This document shows positions 44,201 to 52,856 of a DNA stretch of 64,000 nt, piece after piece. Made by a program: the position numbers and the translations under genes. Under the pieces are notes generated by a model, which was not told where the DNA came from, did not search any database, and was given only the letters and a program-made list of their open reading frames with translations. Each line of letters opens with the position of its first letter. Positions within the stretch are counted from its first letter, which is position 1. The DNA comes from Acinetobacter sp. ANC 5054 (GTDB lineage Bacteria; Pseudomonadota; Gammaproteobacteria; Pseudomonadales; Moraxellaceae). Where the stretch lies: assembly GCF_002135295.1 (NCBI RefSeq), contig NZ_NEGG01000004.1, forward strand, positions 51,488-115,487, read 5' to 3'.

Positions 44201-44910
44201 GCGTCCAGCTGCCAGTCGATCGGCTCAATGCCATGTTGTTTAAGATAATTATTTGATTTAGAAAAAACCTTACAACCAAAAAAACCACCACGGTTCGCAG
44301 CTAATGGAGATGGATGTGCTGCTTTAAGAACCAAATGTTTATTTTGATCGATACGTTGTCCTTTACGTTGTGCATATGCGCCCCAAAGGATAAACACAAT
44401 ATGCTCACGCTGTTCATTTAAAACATCAATAACATGATCGGTAAAATCTTCCCAACCACGCTTTTGATGTGAGGTTGGTTGCCCAGCCTCAACAGTCAAT
44501 ACCGCATTTAAAAGCAAAACACCTTGCTCTGCCCAACGCGTTAAATCACCATGCTTTGAAATAGACACACCAAGATCGGTATTCAATTCATGGAAAATAT
44601 TACGCAATGAAGGCGGTAATGCAACCCCCTTTTGCACAGAAAAACTTAATCCATGTGCTTGGTTTGGACCGTGATACGGGTCTTGACCCAAAATCACAAC
44701 TTTAACATTATCGAGTGGTGTGGTATTGAGCGCATTAAAAATTAATGCATTGGGTGGATAAATTACTTTATCCGCTTGTATTTCTTGCAACAGAAAGTCT
44801 TTTAACTCATCCATGCGTGGGCTGAGCAAAAACTCACTCAAACCATATTTCCAGCCCGCATCAAGCTGCACTTTTGCCAGTTTTGCTTGCTGCTGTTCTG
44901 TTAAAGACAT
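44197..44910 (-). CDS. ung: uracil-DNA glycosylase
   Basis: Base-excision repair enzyme removing uracil from DNA, 237 residues. The catalytic water-activating loop GQDPYHG has Asp77, and the C-terminal [14 protein letters not shown] is the Leu-insertion motif. [13 protein letters not shown] is also conserved. It is the first gene of an apparent operon with the hydrolase, tadA, the SRPBCC gene and cmk. Confidence 0.97.
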   Translation of the reverse strand: MSLTEQQQAKLAKVQLDAGWKYGLSEFLLSPRMDELKDFLLQEIQADKVIYPPNALIFNALNTTPLDNVKVVILGQDPYHGPNQAHGLSFSVQKGVALPPSLRNIFHELNTDLGVSISKHGDLTRWAEQGVLLLNAVLTVEAGQPTSHQKRGWEDFTDHVIDVLNEQREHIVFILWGAYAQRKGQRIDQNKHLVLKAAHPSPLAANRGGFFGCKVFSKSNNYLKQHGIEPIDWQLDA

Positions 44911-44944
44911 TACTGTTCCCTAATTTTATATCTAATATTTTTAC

Positions 44945-45541
44945 TTAAAGCTTAACTTGCAGATCAACCGCAGGGTTCAAAAATTTCTGCCCTTGCTTTA
45001 ATTTGTCATACATTTGCGTGTCATTCCATTCAGCTTGAACTTGCTCGGAAAAAACAATTTGATCAAGCTGTAACACGCCCATCTGTTGATTATTTATATC
45101 TTCTAAAAAGCTTTGTGCATAACCTGTGTCAGTCTCATGCACGATCACAGAATAAACTTCTACATCGCCTTCACCATTTTGGGTTTCAGTCGATTTTAGA
45201 ACCTGTTGTGCCAAATAAAAGAAAATACGTGAAAACTGTTCAGCAGACGGCGAAACAGGTAATTCAACCCAACGAGCGCTAAATTGCTTGCAGGCTTTGA
45301 TATATTCAGCATCGTCATGTTGCCAAAAACAAATAGCATGATCAAAACTATCAAATAAGTCTTTAATCACACCTTTTAGCAAACCAAAGTCGTAAACCAT
45401 TTGCCCATGATCAAGCTTTGATGCTTTGAGCAATAATTCAACTTTATAACTGTGTCCATGAATGGAACGTTTGCAGCGGTCTGACGTGCAATTACGCACG
45501 ATATGCGCATTTTCAAACTTAAATAACTTACGAATTAACAT
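44945..45541 (-). CDS. queD: 6-carboxytetrahydropterin synthase-like protein (QueD/PTPS family)
   Basis: Member of the pyruvoyl-tetrahydropterin synthase fold, making a queuosine precursor from dihydroneopterin triphosphate. ATG 45541 (MLIRKLFKFENAHIV) matches the family N-terminus. Zinc His residues are in ENAHIV and HGHSY, with Cys in CTSDRC before them. The enzyme has about 198 residues, longer than E. coli QueD (121), because of inserts around SFDHAICFW and a C-terminal extension; several Acinetobacter homologues share this form. The frame extends upstream to 45610 without a better ribosome-binding site. Confidence 0.8.
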   Translation of the reverse strand: MLIRKLFKFENAHIVRNCTSDRCKRSIHGHSYKVELLLKASKLDHGQMVYDFGLLKGVIKDLFDSFDHAICFWQHDDAEYIKACKQFSARWVELPVSPSAEQFSRIFFYLAQQVLKSTETQNGEGDVEVYSVIVHETDTGYAQSFLEDINNQQMGVLQLDQIVFSEQVQAEWNDTQMYDKLKQGQKFLNPAVDLQVKL

Positions 45542-45669
45542 GTGTCGTAATGCAATCAAATAATCTATGGGTTCAAATTGATTATAAAGCAAAAGTAAAG
45601 TAATAAGCATTAATTTTGCAGTTCAGCCCAATTGGCAAAACGGATCAAGTAAAATTAGCTTTTAAACTA

Positions 45670-46620
45670 CTAAAATGGCGCCATACTGCGATAAGCCACA
45701 TAAACGTCTTTATCTTTACGAACCAAGTCACTAGTAAATTGTCTTTTACGTTCATTCAGCATGATTTCGATCTGAGCTTTAAAATAATTTGACTGCACAC
45801 CCAGTAGATTATTCACCGATTCTCGGTTTTCTTGACTCACTTGAGCAAATGGTTCTATTGCCCATAAATCTGCAACATTCTCAAAATGTTCAAATTTTGC
45901 TGCTTTTTGCTGTAAGGCTTGCTCTACTGCATTAACATCTAAACGTTCATCCATACTCGCCAAAACAAATGCAGGCGCTGTATTGATATTGACTGTGGTT
46001 TCATGCGAAGGCAGGCTACTGACATACGGTGCGATGAGTTTATATTTCCCGCCTTCAAAGCCACGTACTGATTTCAACTCTTCCACACTATGAAATTTGG
46101 TATTCGGTGGAAGTGCTGCATTTTGCAATCCACGATAATATGCTAACTCCGCACCCATTGGCCCTGCATTTTCATCATCTTCATCCTGCCAATCAATGAC
46201 GGCTTGGCTCAGTTCAGCGGGTAATCCTGCACGCTGCAAGATTTTTTCAAACCAAAGTTTCGCTTTCTCGTTAACCTCACCATCATCATTGACTAAGCTA
46301 TTCAGATTAAATTTTCCAGATTCATCTTTAAGCACGCCAGAAACATAACCATCTTCTACAGGAAATGCAGGCATAGGCTGTGCCCAACTTTCTTGCAGGT
46401 GATCAACTTGTCCGGCATTTTCAGCATCATTGACCAACATTTCCGAAAAGAATGCTTCTGCACTTTTGGCATATAACATCGATTGATTTTGACGCATCAA
46501 ATAGGCAGTATTTTCAGAGGTATTGGCTTGTTGTTTGGCAATACCAGCAGCCACAATCGTTGCTAATGCCACCATCATTAAGATCGTTAGTAATGCAATA
46601 CCCCGCTGCTTTCTCATCAC
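45670..46620 (-). CDS. gspK: type II secretion minor pseudopilin GspK
   Basis: Minor pseudopilin at the tip of the type II secretion pseudopilus, 316 residues. The prepilin leader MMRKQRGIALLTILMMVALAT is cleaved after Gly by the prepilin peptidase; residue 5 after cleavage is not Glu, as expected for GspK. The large globular domain has the helix-rich RAGLPAELSQAVIDWQDEDDE segment, including the acidic calcium-binding stretch. It is the last gene of the gspH-I-J-K block. Confidence 0.93.
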   Translation of the reverse strand: MMRKQRGIALLTILMMVALATIVAAGIAKQQANTSENTAYLMRQNQSMLYAKSAEAFFSEMLVNDAENAGQVDHLQESWAQPMPAFPVEDGYVSGVLKDESGKFNLNSLVNDDGEVNEKAKLWFEKILQRAGLPAELSQAVIDWQDEDDENAGPMGAELAYYRGLQNAALPPNTKFHSVEELKSVRGFEGGKYKLIAPYVSSLPSHETTVNINTAPAFVLASMDERLDVNAVEQALQQKAAKFEHFENVADLWAIEPFAQVSQENRESVNNLLGVQSNYFKAQIEIMLNERKRQFTSDLVRKDKDVYVAYRSMAPF

Positions 46621-46655
46621 AATACCCTAACCCTTACAGCTATATGCGTCATTCA

Positions 46656-47333
46656 TTAATTTTTCTTTTCCAACAAATAGTCTGTATTTAATAAACTATA
46701 AAGCCATTCATATTCTGTACCGCTGACCGTTATATTTATTTTTATTCCACGTGGCAACTGCTGTAAAACCTGATCATTATTCAGATCCATTGAAGCATCG
46801 GGCCAATTTTGCAGCTCATTTGGGTTAAGTACAGTAATTTTAAATTGCTCTACATCATTGAGTAAGACACTTGAATCTGGCTGATCCTGCCCTGTTTGGT
46901 TTAAATGTCTAAACTTCAAACGATAAAGCTTCTTTTCATCGGCTTTATATTGATACTCCACTCGCTCATCAGGTGCAATACCTTGATTCAGCGGATCAGT
47001 CACGCCAGACTTGCTGAAATTAAAGCGACCATTTTGCAGCACCAATGCAGGCTGAATATCACCATTAATATTGGCAGTTAAAGGAACGGCTTGAATCGTA
47101 TCACGCAATATTTGCTGATAAGCCTCTTGTAGTTCACTCAATTTTTCTTCATGTATGGCGTTGCGTTCTTTGACTTTCGATATATGGTCAAATACTTTCC
47201 AACCTAATGCTGAAAGTACCGCAAAAATCGCAATTGCAACCAATAACTCAACCAAGGTAAAACCTGAGACTATATGGTTCTTTTTCGCAGCAAAGGTTCG
47301 AACTTTCTCATTATTCGCGTGCATTATCTTCAA
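46656..47333 (-). CDS. gspJ: type II secretion minor pseudopilin GspJ
   Basis: Minor pseudopilin, 225 residues. The prepilin motif SGFTLVELLVAIAIFAVLSALG has the cleaved Gly and Glu5 after it. The leader before it is unusually long (about 22 residues, MKIMHANNEK onwards), although an internal start near 47324 would shorten it. It overlaps gspI by 23 bp, implying coupled translation. Confidence 0.9.
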   Translation of the reverse strand: MKIMHANNEKVRTFAAKKNHIVSGFTLVELLVAIAIFAVLSALGWKVFDHISKVKERNAIHEEKLSELQEAYQQILRDTIQAVPLTANINGDIQPALVLQNGRFNFSKSGVTDPLNQGIAPDERVEYQYKADEKKLYRLKFRHLNQTGQDQPDSSVLLNDVEQFKITVLNPNELQNWPDASMDLNNDQVLQQLPRGIKINITVSGTEYEWLYSLLNTDYLLEKKN

Positions 47334-47700
47334 CCTTATGATTAAAGAACACTAAACTACTAATCCCTGCTTCTACATCACCTGTATCTGCATTTAATAG
47401 ACTAATTTGTACATCAATTCGCTGGACATTTGGACTAATCGTGGCTTGGGCTTTTTTATCAATTTGCCAACGCTCACCCTGCTGCGTAACTTGTTTGGAT
47501 GCAGTTCCTGACATCCACTCTCGGTTAATTTCCATCAAAGCAATTTCATTTAAGGCAACATATTGGGCCTTGGTTCTTAAAATGGCATGTGCAGTGGCTT
47601 GCGTGTATTGCATTGAAACATTGGTCAAGGCAATCGCAGCGACAGAAAAGATTGCAAGCGCCACCATTACTTCAAGTAAGGTAAATCCTTTAGCCCGCAT
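47311..47700 (-). CDS. gspI: type II secretion minor pseudopilin GspI
   Basis: Minor pseudopilin of 129 residues, the normal size. Short leader MRAKG then FTLLEVMVALAIFSVAAIAL with Glu5. GspI forms the I-J-K tip complex with its neighbours, and the C-terminal beta-domain (IDVQISLLNADTG) is typical. It overlaps gspH by 11 bp. Confidence 0.92.
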   Translation of the reverse strand: MRAKGFTLLEVMVALAIFSVAAIALTNVSMQYTQATAHAILRTKAQYVALNEIALMEINREWMSGTASKQVTQQGERWQIDKKAQATISPNVQRIDVQISLLNADTGDVEAGISSLVFFNHKVEDNARE

Positions 47701-48247
47701 TGATTTTACCTAGATGATCAATCTCGATTTCATTACCAATGGGTCTTTCCTCAAAATAGAACTGAATGCGCACAGGCTTTACTTCACCATTCCCAAGCCA
47801 AATCAGTTTAGGTGCATTATTATTGAGTAAGTCGGTATTCTCAGCATTTTGATATTGCTGATCTAAAGCTTGAATGGAAAAAGTAACATTTTCAGGCAAT
47901 GTACGAGCTGAAAAATCTTTGTAGTCTTGCCATTTATTATTTTGATTGAATAGGCTGGCTTGCATACGTTCTTGCTCAGGCAAATATTCTTGTACACTAT
48001 AAATACTTTGATTTACATCAACTGCATTTTTTTGTTCTAAGGCTAATATTCTAGATTGATCATTGGCATCACGTAAAATTCGCTTCATATCTAAGATAAA
48101 AACTTCACGTGATTGCATGGCTTTTCTTTGATCTACCCCACCGATATTTAACAGTACCAGTGACGCCATGATGCCCATAATCACAATCACCACCATCAAT
48201 TCTACGAGAGTGAATCCACGAGCCGATGATGGTGATGCTGTTTTCAT
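47690..48247 (-). CDS. gspH: type II secretion minor pseudopilin GspH
   Basis: Minor pseudopilin of 185 residues. Prepilin motif ARGFTLVELMVVIVIMGIMASLVLL with the cleaved Gly and Glu5. The globular part has the GspH-like beta-rich domain (KLIWLGNGEVKPVRIQFYF). It begins 9 bp after the TetR gene stop. No gspG, gspF, gspE, gspD or gspC lie in this window, in agreement with the dispersed type II secretion loci of Acinetobacter. Confidence 0.9.
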   Translation of the reverse strand: MKTASPSSARGFTLVELMVVIVIMGIMASLVLLNIGGVDQRKAMQSREVFILDMKRILRDANDQSRILALEQKNAVDVNQSIYSVQEYLPEQERMQASLFNQNNKWQDYKDFSARTLPENVTFSIQALDQQYQNAENTDLLNNNAPKLIWLGNGEVKPVRIQFYFEERPIGNEIEIDHLGKINAG

Positions 48248-48256
48248 ACGCTGCCT

Positions 48257-48871
48257 TTAAGCAAATTGAGCAACCGCGTGGATTTGTTTAGGCATCGCTA
48301 GCGCTTGATCGATATATGCAACACGCAAAGTGTCGCGAGAACCTAAATAGCGCTGATAGAAACTTGAATTCAAAATTGCCGCAGCACCATGAGTCAACGA
48401 CCAAATAGACGCTAAGTAATCACGCACTGGCATATTACTTTGAATTGACTCTAGATAGCGCTCAGTCATACGAATGATTAAACGTAGACGTTGTTTGCGC
48501 ACTTGGTACAGTTCACTAAATAAATGCTGAATGCCCACACCCGTTGTAGATAAGCGCTCTTCAATTTGATGAAACAGCACAGTACGCTCAGGGTGATGCA
48601 AGTGGTGCAACATAAAGAAAGCAAGGTGTTCAGGAAAAGCTTTGTCGGTATCTTTAATCATTTCCAACAACATGCGCTCATTACGAATAATCAGCAACAT
48701 GTACAATTCATCTTTACTTTGGAAATGTTTATATAGTGTGCCTTTTGCAAGGTCGAGCTCAGCTGCTAACGCATCAAGCGTCATGCCTGCTTCACCATTT
48801 TCCAAGAGCAATTGTTCAGCGACTTGGAATATTAACGCTTCTCTTGCTCGAAACTGAGCTTGACGATCCAT
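48257..48871 (-). CDS. TetR-family transcriptional regulator
   Basis: About 204 residues (206 from a GTG at 48877). The N-terminal helix-turn-helix is LDALAAELDLAKGTLYKHFQSKDELY. The ligand domain is unassigned. It sits inside a same-strand run, 36 bp after tatD and 9 bp before gspH. An Acinetobacter TetR gene at this place may adjust type II secretion or an unlinked target. GTG 48877 and ATG 48871 are both feasible starts. Confidence 0.88.
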   Translation of the reverse strand: MDRQAQFRAREALIFQVAEQLLLENGEAGMTLDALAAELDLAKGTLYKHFQSKDELYMLLIIRNERMLLEMIKDTDKAFPEHLAFFMLHHLHHPERTVLFHQIEERLSTTGVGIQHLFSELYQVRKQRLRLIIRMTERYLESIQSNMPVRDYLASIWSLTHGAAAILNSSFYQRYLGSRDTLRVAYIDQALAMPKQIHAVAQFA

Positions 48872-48913
48872 CTTCACCCTATACTCTCTTACGCTTATAT
48901 CAATTCAAATTAT

Positions 48914-49687
48914 TTACTTAAGATTGAGGAGATTTTCAAAGTTTTGCATTGTTATGAAAGCCATCTCTTCAATAGACTTATCATATACATCACTTAAGGC
49001 TTTGGCTACATAAGGAACGTATTTAGGCTCATTAGACTTTCCTCTATAGGGCATAGGCGCAAGATAAGGACTATCTGTTTCAATCAATACACGATCGAGC
49101 GGAACTTGCTTCGCCACATCACGCAAATCTTGTGCATTTTTAAACGATACAATGCCGGAAAAAGACACGTAGTAACCACAGTCTAAAACTGCTTTAGCCG
49201 TTTCCCAGTCTTCAGTAAAACAATGCAAGATCCCATGAGTCGATTTTTCCGCACGAATAATATCGACAGTGTCATGCTTCGCTGAGCGAGTATGTACAAC
49301 GACAGGTTTCTTTACAGTTTGAGAGGCATGAATATGACGCGCAAAACAGTCTTTTTGTTCTGCAATAAAATCAGTGCTATGAAAGTAATCTAATCCAGTT
49401 TCACCAATTGCCCAAACCTTTTCAGGTTGAGCCAGTTCTACAAGATAGTCTACTGTTGCACGTGCCATCGTTGCTGGATCTTCACAAGGATGCACACCGA
49501 CTGAATAACCAACGTCAGCATGACGAGCCGCTATTTTTGAAAGTTCGATATGGTCGTCTAGATCAACCGAGATACTCATAAATTTTGAGACCCCGGCTTG
49601 ACGAGCCTGATCCAATGCTAAATCTAAGTTACCCTCGTAAGGTGTTAGGTCTAGCATGGTTAAATGGCAATGGGTATCTACAAACAC
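48914..49687 (-). CDS. TatD-family metal-dependent hydrolase (YcfH-like)
   Basis: TIM-barrel metalloenzyme of 257 residues. Metal ligands are His in VDTHCHL, Glu in GETGLDYF, His in VHTRSA, His in LHCF and Asp in ETDSPYLAP. It equals E. coli YcfH, encoded with holB there too; its physiological role is poorly defined, possibly DNase activity. It lies 31 bp from pilZ in the conserved holB-pilZ-tatD arrangement. Confidence 0.92.
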   Translation of the reverse strand: MFVDTHCHLTMLDLTPYEGNLDLALDQARQAGVSKFMSISVDLDDHIELSKIAARHADVGYSVGVHPCEDPATMARATVDYLVELAQPEKVWAIGETGLDYFHSTDFIAEQKDCFARHIHASQTVKKPVVVHTRSAKHDTVDIIRAEKSTHGILHCFTEDWETAKAVLDCGYYVSFSGIVSFKNAQDLRDVAKQVPLDRVLIETDSPYLAPMPYRGKSNEPKYVPYVAKALSDVYDKSIEEMAFITMQNFENLLNLK

Positions 49688-49718
49688 AATATGTACCTAC
49701 AAGTCTTCACTGTTGTAA

Positions 49719-50063
49719 CTACATAGTGTAACTTCTACGGCCCTCAGATTTAAGTCCTGCAAGTAAACGTTCTGCTTCTGATTTGAAATAAACGCCTTTT
49801 TCACCGCCTAACTGAATTCCAAAACCTTGTGGCTTAATACCATTTTGCTTTTGTGAAATCCAAACTACTTTCCCTGTCAGTGGAATTTTAATCGACTGTT
49901 CTGGCAAGGTTGCAAGTAAAAAGACCTCTTCACCCATTTTCACAGGTTGTTTAGAAGGTACAAATAAGCCCCCACCAACCACATAAGGCATATAGCTTGC
50001 GAACAAAGTCTCCACATCTGGAATATTAGCGTGAACGATCCCGCCCATACGTGGTTGCATCAT
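49719..50063 (-). CDS. pilZ: PilZ-domain type IV pilus protein
   Basis: 114-residue PilZ protein from ATG 50063 (MMQPRMGG), selected because AAGGGG lies 4-8 nt upstream; the frame opens 13 codons earlier. GGGLFVPSKQPVKMGEEVFLLATLP fits the PilZ fold, but the c-di-GMP-binding RxxxR is absent, as in Pseudomonas PilZ (118 residues), which acts on pilus assembly without binding the nucleotide. Here it is 14 bp downstream of holB. Confidence 0.9.
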   Translation of the reverse strand: MMQPRMGGIVHANIPDVETLFASYMPYVVGGGLFVPSKQPVKMGEEVFLLATLPEQSIKIPLTGKVVWISQKQNGIKPQGFGIQLGGEKGVYFKSEAERLLAGLKSEGRRSYTM

Positions 50064-50077
50064 AATTCCCCTTTTTT

Positions 50078-51061
50078 CTAAATATTCATCAGTTTGATGC
50101 AAAGTTCATCTACGACCAGATTCCCCTGTACGTTCTGCTCAATAAACCGCTTGGACTGTTGAAATTCAGTATAAATATTAAAAAGTGCCTCTAGCGTATA
50201 CTGCTCCGCTAAAGCACCAAAATCCAAATCAATATTTTTAATGGATTGATTTAGCTTGACACAAATTATATCGGACAACAAGTATTCAAACATTTGACTA
50301 AAATCACTAAAACTCAGTGCTTTATTCCACTTTGTCGCAATTGCCATGGGCATATTTTTTTGAATGACTAATTTTTGCCAATCCTGTAAGAATTCTTGTC
50401 TTAAATTCAGCCATTCACTATTTGCTAAATCAATCGCCTGTAATGGCATTTGACTGGCTAGATTCATTAAGACTTGACGCTGTGTTTCACCGCTATTCGC
50501 CAAATGCTGTTCTAAATAGTTTTGTGACACAGCAGGCTCTATTCGATCTAGTGCATAGTGTTGCATACGACTACGAATGGTCGCAGGAAGTTTAAGATAA
50601 TGATCTGCGAGCAAAATAATGACAATTCGCTCACCAGGTTCTTCCAAGGTCTTTAAGAGCGCATTTGAAGAAGCAATATTCAGTGCTTCAGCCGGCTCAA
50701 TCAGCACCACACGCCAACCATCCACGGTTTGTTGTACAAAAGGCAATAAATCACGAATTTTTTCAATTTTGATTTTGGCATTTTGCTTTTTGTTGTCTTC
50801 ATCCGTACTGATATGGACAAAATTCGGATGAGTATCTGACTTTAACCACTGACAACTGCCACATTCACCACAAGGTTGCTTGAGCTCATCACGCTTATGA
50901 CACAACACCCATGCCAGAAATTGCTTGGCAAAAGCTTCTTTACCGCAGCCTTTTTTCCCATAGAGCAATACACCATGACCGAGCTGAGGAAATCGCCCTG
51001 TTAAGGTTTCCCACGTGTTTTGCTGCCATGGATAAACTTGCGCCACAATTTCATTTTGCAT
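50078..51061 (-). CDS. holB: DNA polymerase III subunit delta'
   Basis: Clamp-loader subunit, 327 residues from ATG 51061 (MQNEIVAQVYPWQQ). The degenerate P-loop GKKGCGKEAF replaces GxxGxGKT, as usual for delta'. A zinc module is present as C-x-x-C-G-x-C (CGECGSC plus the preceding Cys). LLKTLEEPGE is conserved. It starts 13 bp after the kdsB stop; a longer frame from 51094 overlaps that gene and is less likely. Confidence 0.93.
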   Translation of the reverse strand: MQNEIVAQVYPWQQNTWETLTGRFPQLGHGVLLYGKKGCGKEAFAKQFLAWVLCHKRDELKQPCGECGSCQWLKSDTHPNFVHISTDEDNKKQNAKIKIEKIRDLLPFVQQTVDGWRVVLIEPAEALNIASSNALLKTLEEPGERIVIILLADHYLKLPATIRSRMQHYALDRIEPAVSQNYLEQHLANSGETQRQVLMNLASQMPLQAIDLANSEWLNLRQEFLQDWQKLVIQKNMPMAIATKWNKALSFSDFSQMFEYLLSDIICVKLNQSIKNIDLDFGALAEQYTLEALFNIYTEFQQSKRFIEQNVQGNLVVDELCIKLMNI

Positions 51062-51074
51062 CAATTTATCTACC

Positions 51075-51836
51075 TTATTCGAAGTTTGAAACATCCATTT
51101 GATTCAAACGATCGAGATCGGCTTGGGTATCTACACCCGGCGGTAAGTTCGCTTCAGCAACCGCAATGGCAATACGGTGACCATTTTCCAGCACGCGTAA
51201 CTGCTCTAAACTTTCAAGTTTTTCCAGTACACCCATATCCCATGATACGTATTCTTGGAGTAATTTCACGCGATATGCATATAAACCAAGGTGACGATAA
51301 GCTTGGTCATGCAAGCTTTGCTCAGCAAGTTTTGCACCATCACGGTCATAAGGAATTGTTGCGCGACTAAAATATAACGCTTGATTTTGTTTTGACATCA
51401 CCACTTTCACGATGCTGTCACGACGAAATTCATCCAAACTATGTATCGGCTCACACAGGGTCGACATTGAACATGCTGGCTGATCTTCTAAAAGCTGAGC
51501 CACTTGCTTGACTAACTGTGCTGGCAGTAACGGTTCATCACCTTGTACGTTAACAATAATATCTTCGCTTGCCCAACCTTTAACACGTGCAACTTCACTT
51601 AGACGGTCAGTGCCTGACGGATGTTCTGCTGATGTCAACACCACATCCACACCTTCAGCACGGCAAACTTCCGCGATGCGTTCATCGTCTGTTGCCACAC
51701 ATAAATCATCAAATCCTGCGACTTTTTTTGCTTGATCGACCACGCGTAAAATCATTGGTCGACCATGAATTTCAAGCAAAGGTTTACCCGGCAGACGTGA
51801 ACTTGAAAAACGTGCAGGAATAACAATATGTTTCAT
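51075..51836 (-). CDS. kdsB: 3-deoxy-manno-octulosonate cytidylyltransferase
   Basis: Activates Kdo with CTP for LPS inner core synthesis, 253 residues. [14 protein letters not shown] at the N-terminus is the nucleotide-binding motif, and NVQGDEPLL and IPYDRDG are active-site segments. It follows lpxK by 3 bp. Kdo activation next to lipid A 4'-kinase and the lipid A flippase forms a coherent lipid A-Kdo operon. Confidence 0.97.
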   Translation of the reverse strand: MKHIVIPARFSSSRLPGKPLLEIHGRPMILRVVDQAKKVAGFDDLCVATDDERIAEVCRAEGVDVVLTSAEHPSGTDRLSEVARVKGWASEDIIVNVQGDEPLLPAQLVKQVAQLLEDQPACSMSTLCEPIHSLDEFRRDSIVKVVMSKQNQALYFSRATIPYDRDGAKLAEQSLHDQAYRHLGLYAYRVKLLQEYVSWDMGVLEKLESLEQLRVLENGHRIAIAVAEANLPPGVDTQADLDRLNQMDVSNFE

Positions 51837-51839
51837 AAA

Positions 51840-52853
51840 TTAAATGCCTTCGGGAAGTTTTAGACCCAGTTGCTTCAACTGCTGATGGAGTGTTTCATAA
51901 CATGCAGGTGATAGTACTGCATCTACAGGGACAACCCATATTTCTCTTTTAAAATCTGGATTATTTTTAAGTAATGCTAAAAGTTTAACTGCATCTTTTT
52001 CTGTAGTAATGATTGGATTACTATCTTCAAACTGCAAATCATCCAATTCATATTCATAGTGATCTGGAAATTCATGGCACTGAAATTGATGAATCCCCAT
52101 GCTTTCGAGCGTATTGTAAAAACGCTGTGGAAAGCCAATGCCGACTACAGCATAAAATACATTATTGGCATCAAATTCAGTCACTACATCTTTATTTAAT
52201 AAATAAGGCGGGGCTGATTCTAAATGCATATTCATCGCTAAGGTTGGATGAGACGCATGTTCAATCACTGTGCCACTTGCTAAACGCTTTTTAGGTTCTC
52301 GCAAATAACCTTCAGGCAATAATTTTTCATTACCTAAACCACGATTATTATCAAGTACAATCCATTCGAGTTGACGCTGTAATGCCCAGTGCTGTAAACC
52401 ATCATCACAAATAATTAAATCGAGTTTATGTTTAGATAATAATAATTCAATACTTTGCTGACGATTGGGTCCAACCGCCATAGGCACACCCGTTGATTGA
52501 ACGATTAATGTTGGTTCATCACCCACCACATCTGCTCGAGATTCTAAATCAACATAAGCCGGAAATGGTCCTTTGCCTCCATAACCACGACTAATCACAC
52601 CCACTTGAATATTTAAACTATTTAAATAACTAACCAAGCGAATGAGTAATGGCGTTTTGCCACTACCACCAACCGTAATATTGCCAATTACCATGACTGG
52701 TATGGGCGCTGTATAAGTAGGCTTAAGCCCAGACTGATATAATTTTTTATTGAGTACAAAGCCGCCGCGATATAACCATGACAATGGACGAAGCACAATG
52801 AGCCACTTTGCCTGACTATTCCAAGCATCCTGAATCATTTGTGCAACTGACAT
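51840..52853 (-). CDS. lpxK: tetraacyldisaccharide 4'-kinase
   Basis: Phosphorylates the lipid A disaccharide at the inner membrane, 337 residues. Walker A is VGGSGKTPL with the preceding GNITVGG. ISRGYGG, GDEPTLI and DDGLQHWAL are family motifs. An N-terminal hydrophobic segment anchors it. ATG 52853 is 3 bp after the msbA stop. Confidence 0.96.
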   Translation of the reverse strand: MSVAQMIQDAWNSQAKWLIVLRPLSWLYRGGFVLNKKLYQSGLKPTYTAPIPVMVIGNITVGGSGKTPLLIRLVSYLNSLNIQVGVISRGYGGKGPFPAYVDLESRADVVGDEPTLIVQSTGVPMAVGPNRQQSIELLLSKHKLDLIICDDGLQHWALQRQLEWIVLDNNRGLGNEKLLPEGYLREPKKRLASGTVIEHASHPTLAMNMHLESAPPYLLNKDVVTEFDANNVFYAVVGIGFPQRFYNTLESMGIHQFQCHEFPDHYEYELDDLQFEDSNPIITTEKDAVKLLALLKNNPDFKREIWVVPVDAVLSPACYETLHQQLKQLGLKLPEGI

Positions 52854-52856
52854 GGC

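Noticed and set aside
46744..46759. parS-like site with CCACGTGG core in gspJ
   Set aside because: Only about 12 of 16 positions fit the parS consensus and it lies in coding sequence about 9 kb from parB; other CACGTG cores in the window fit no better.
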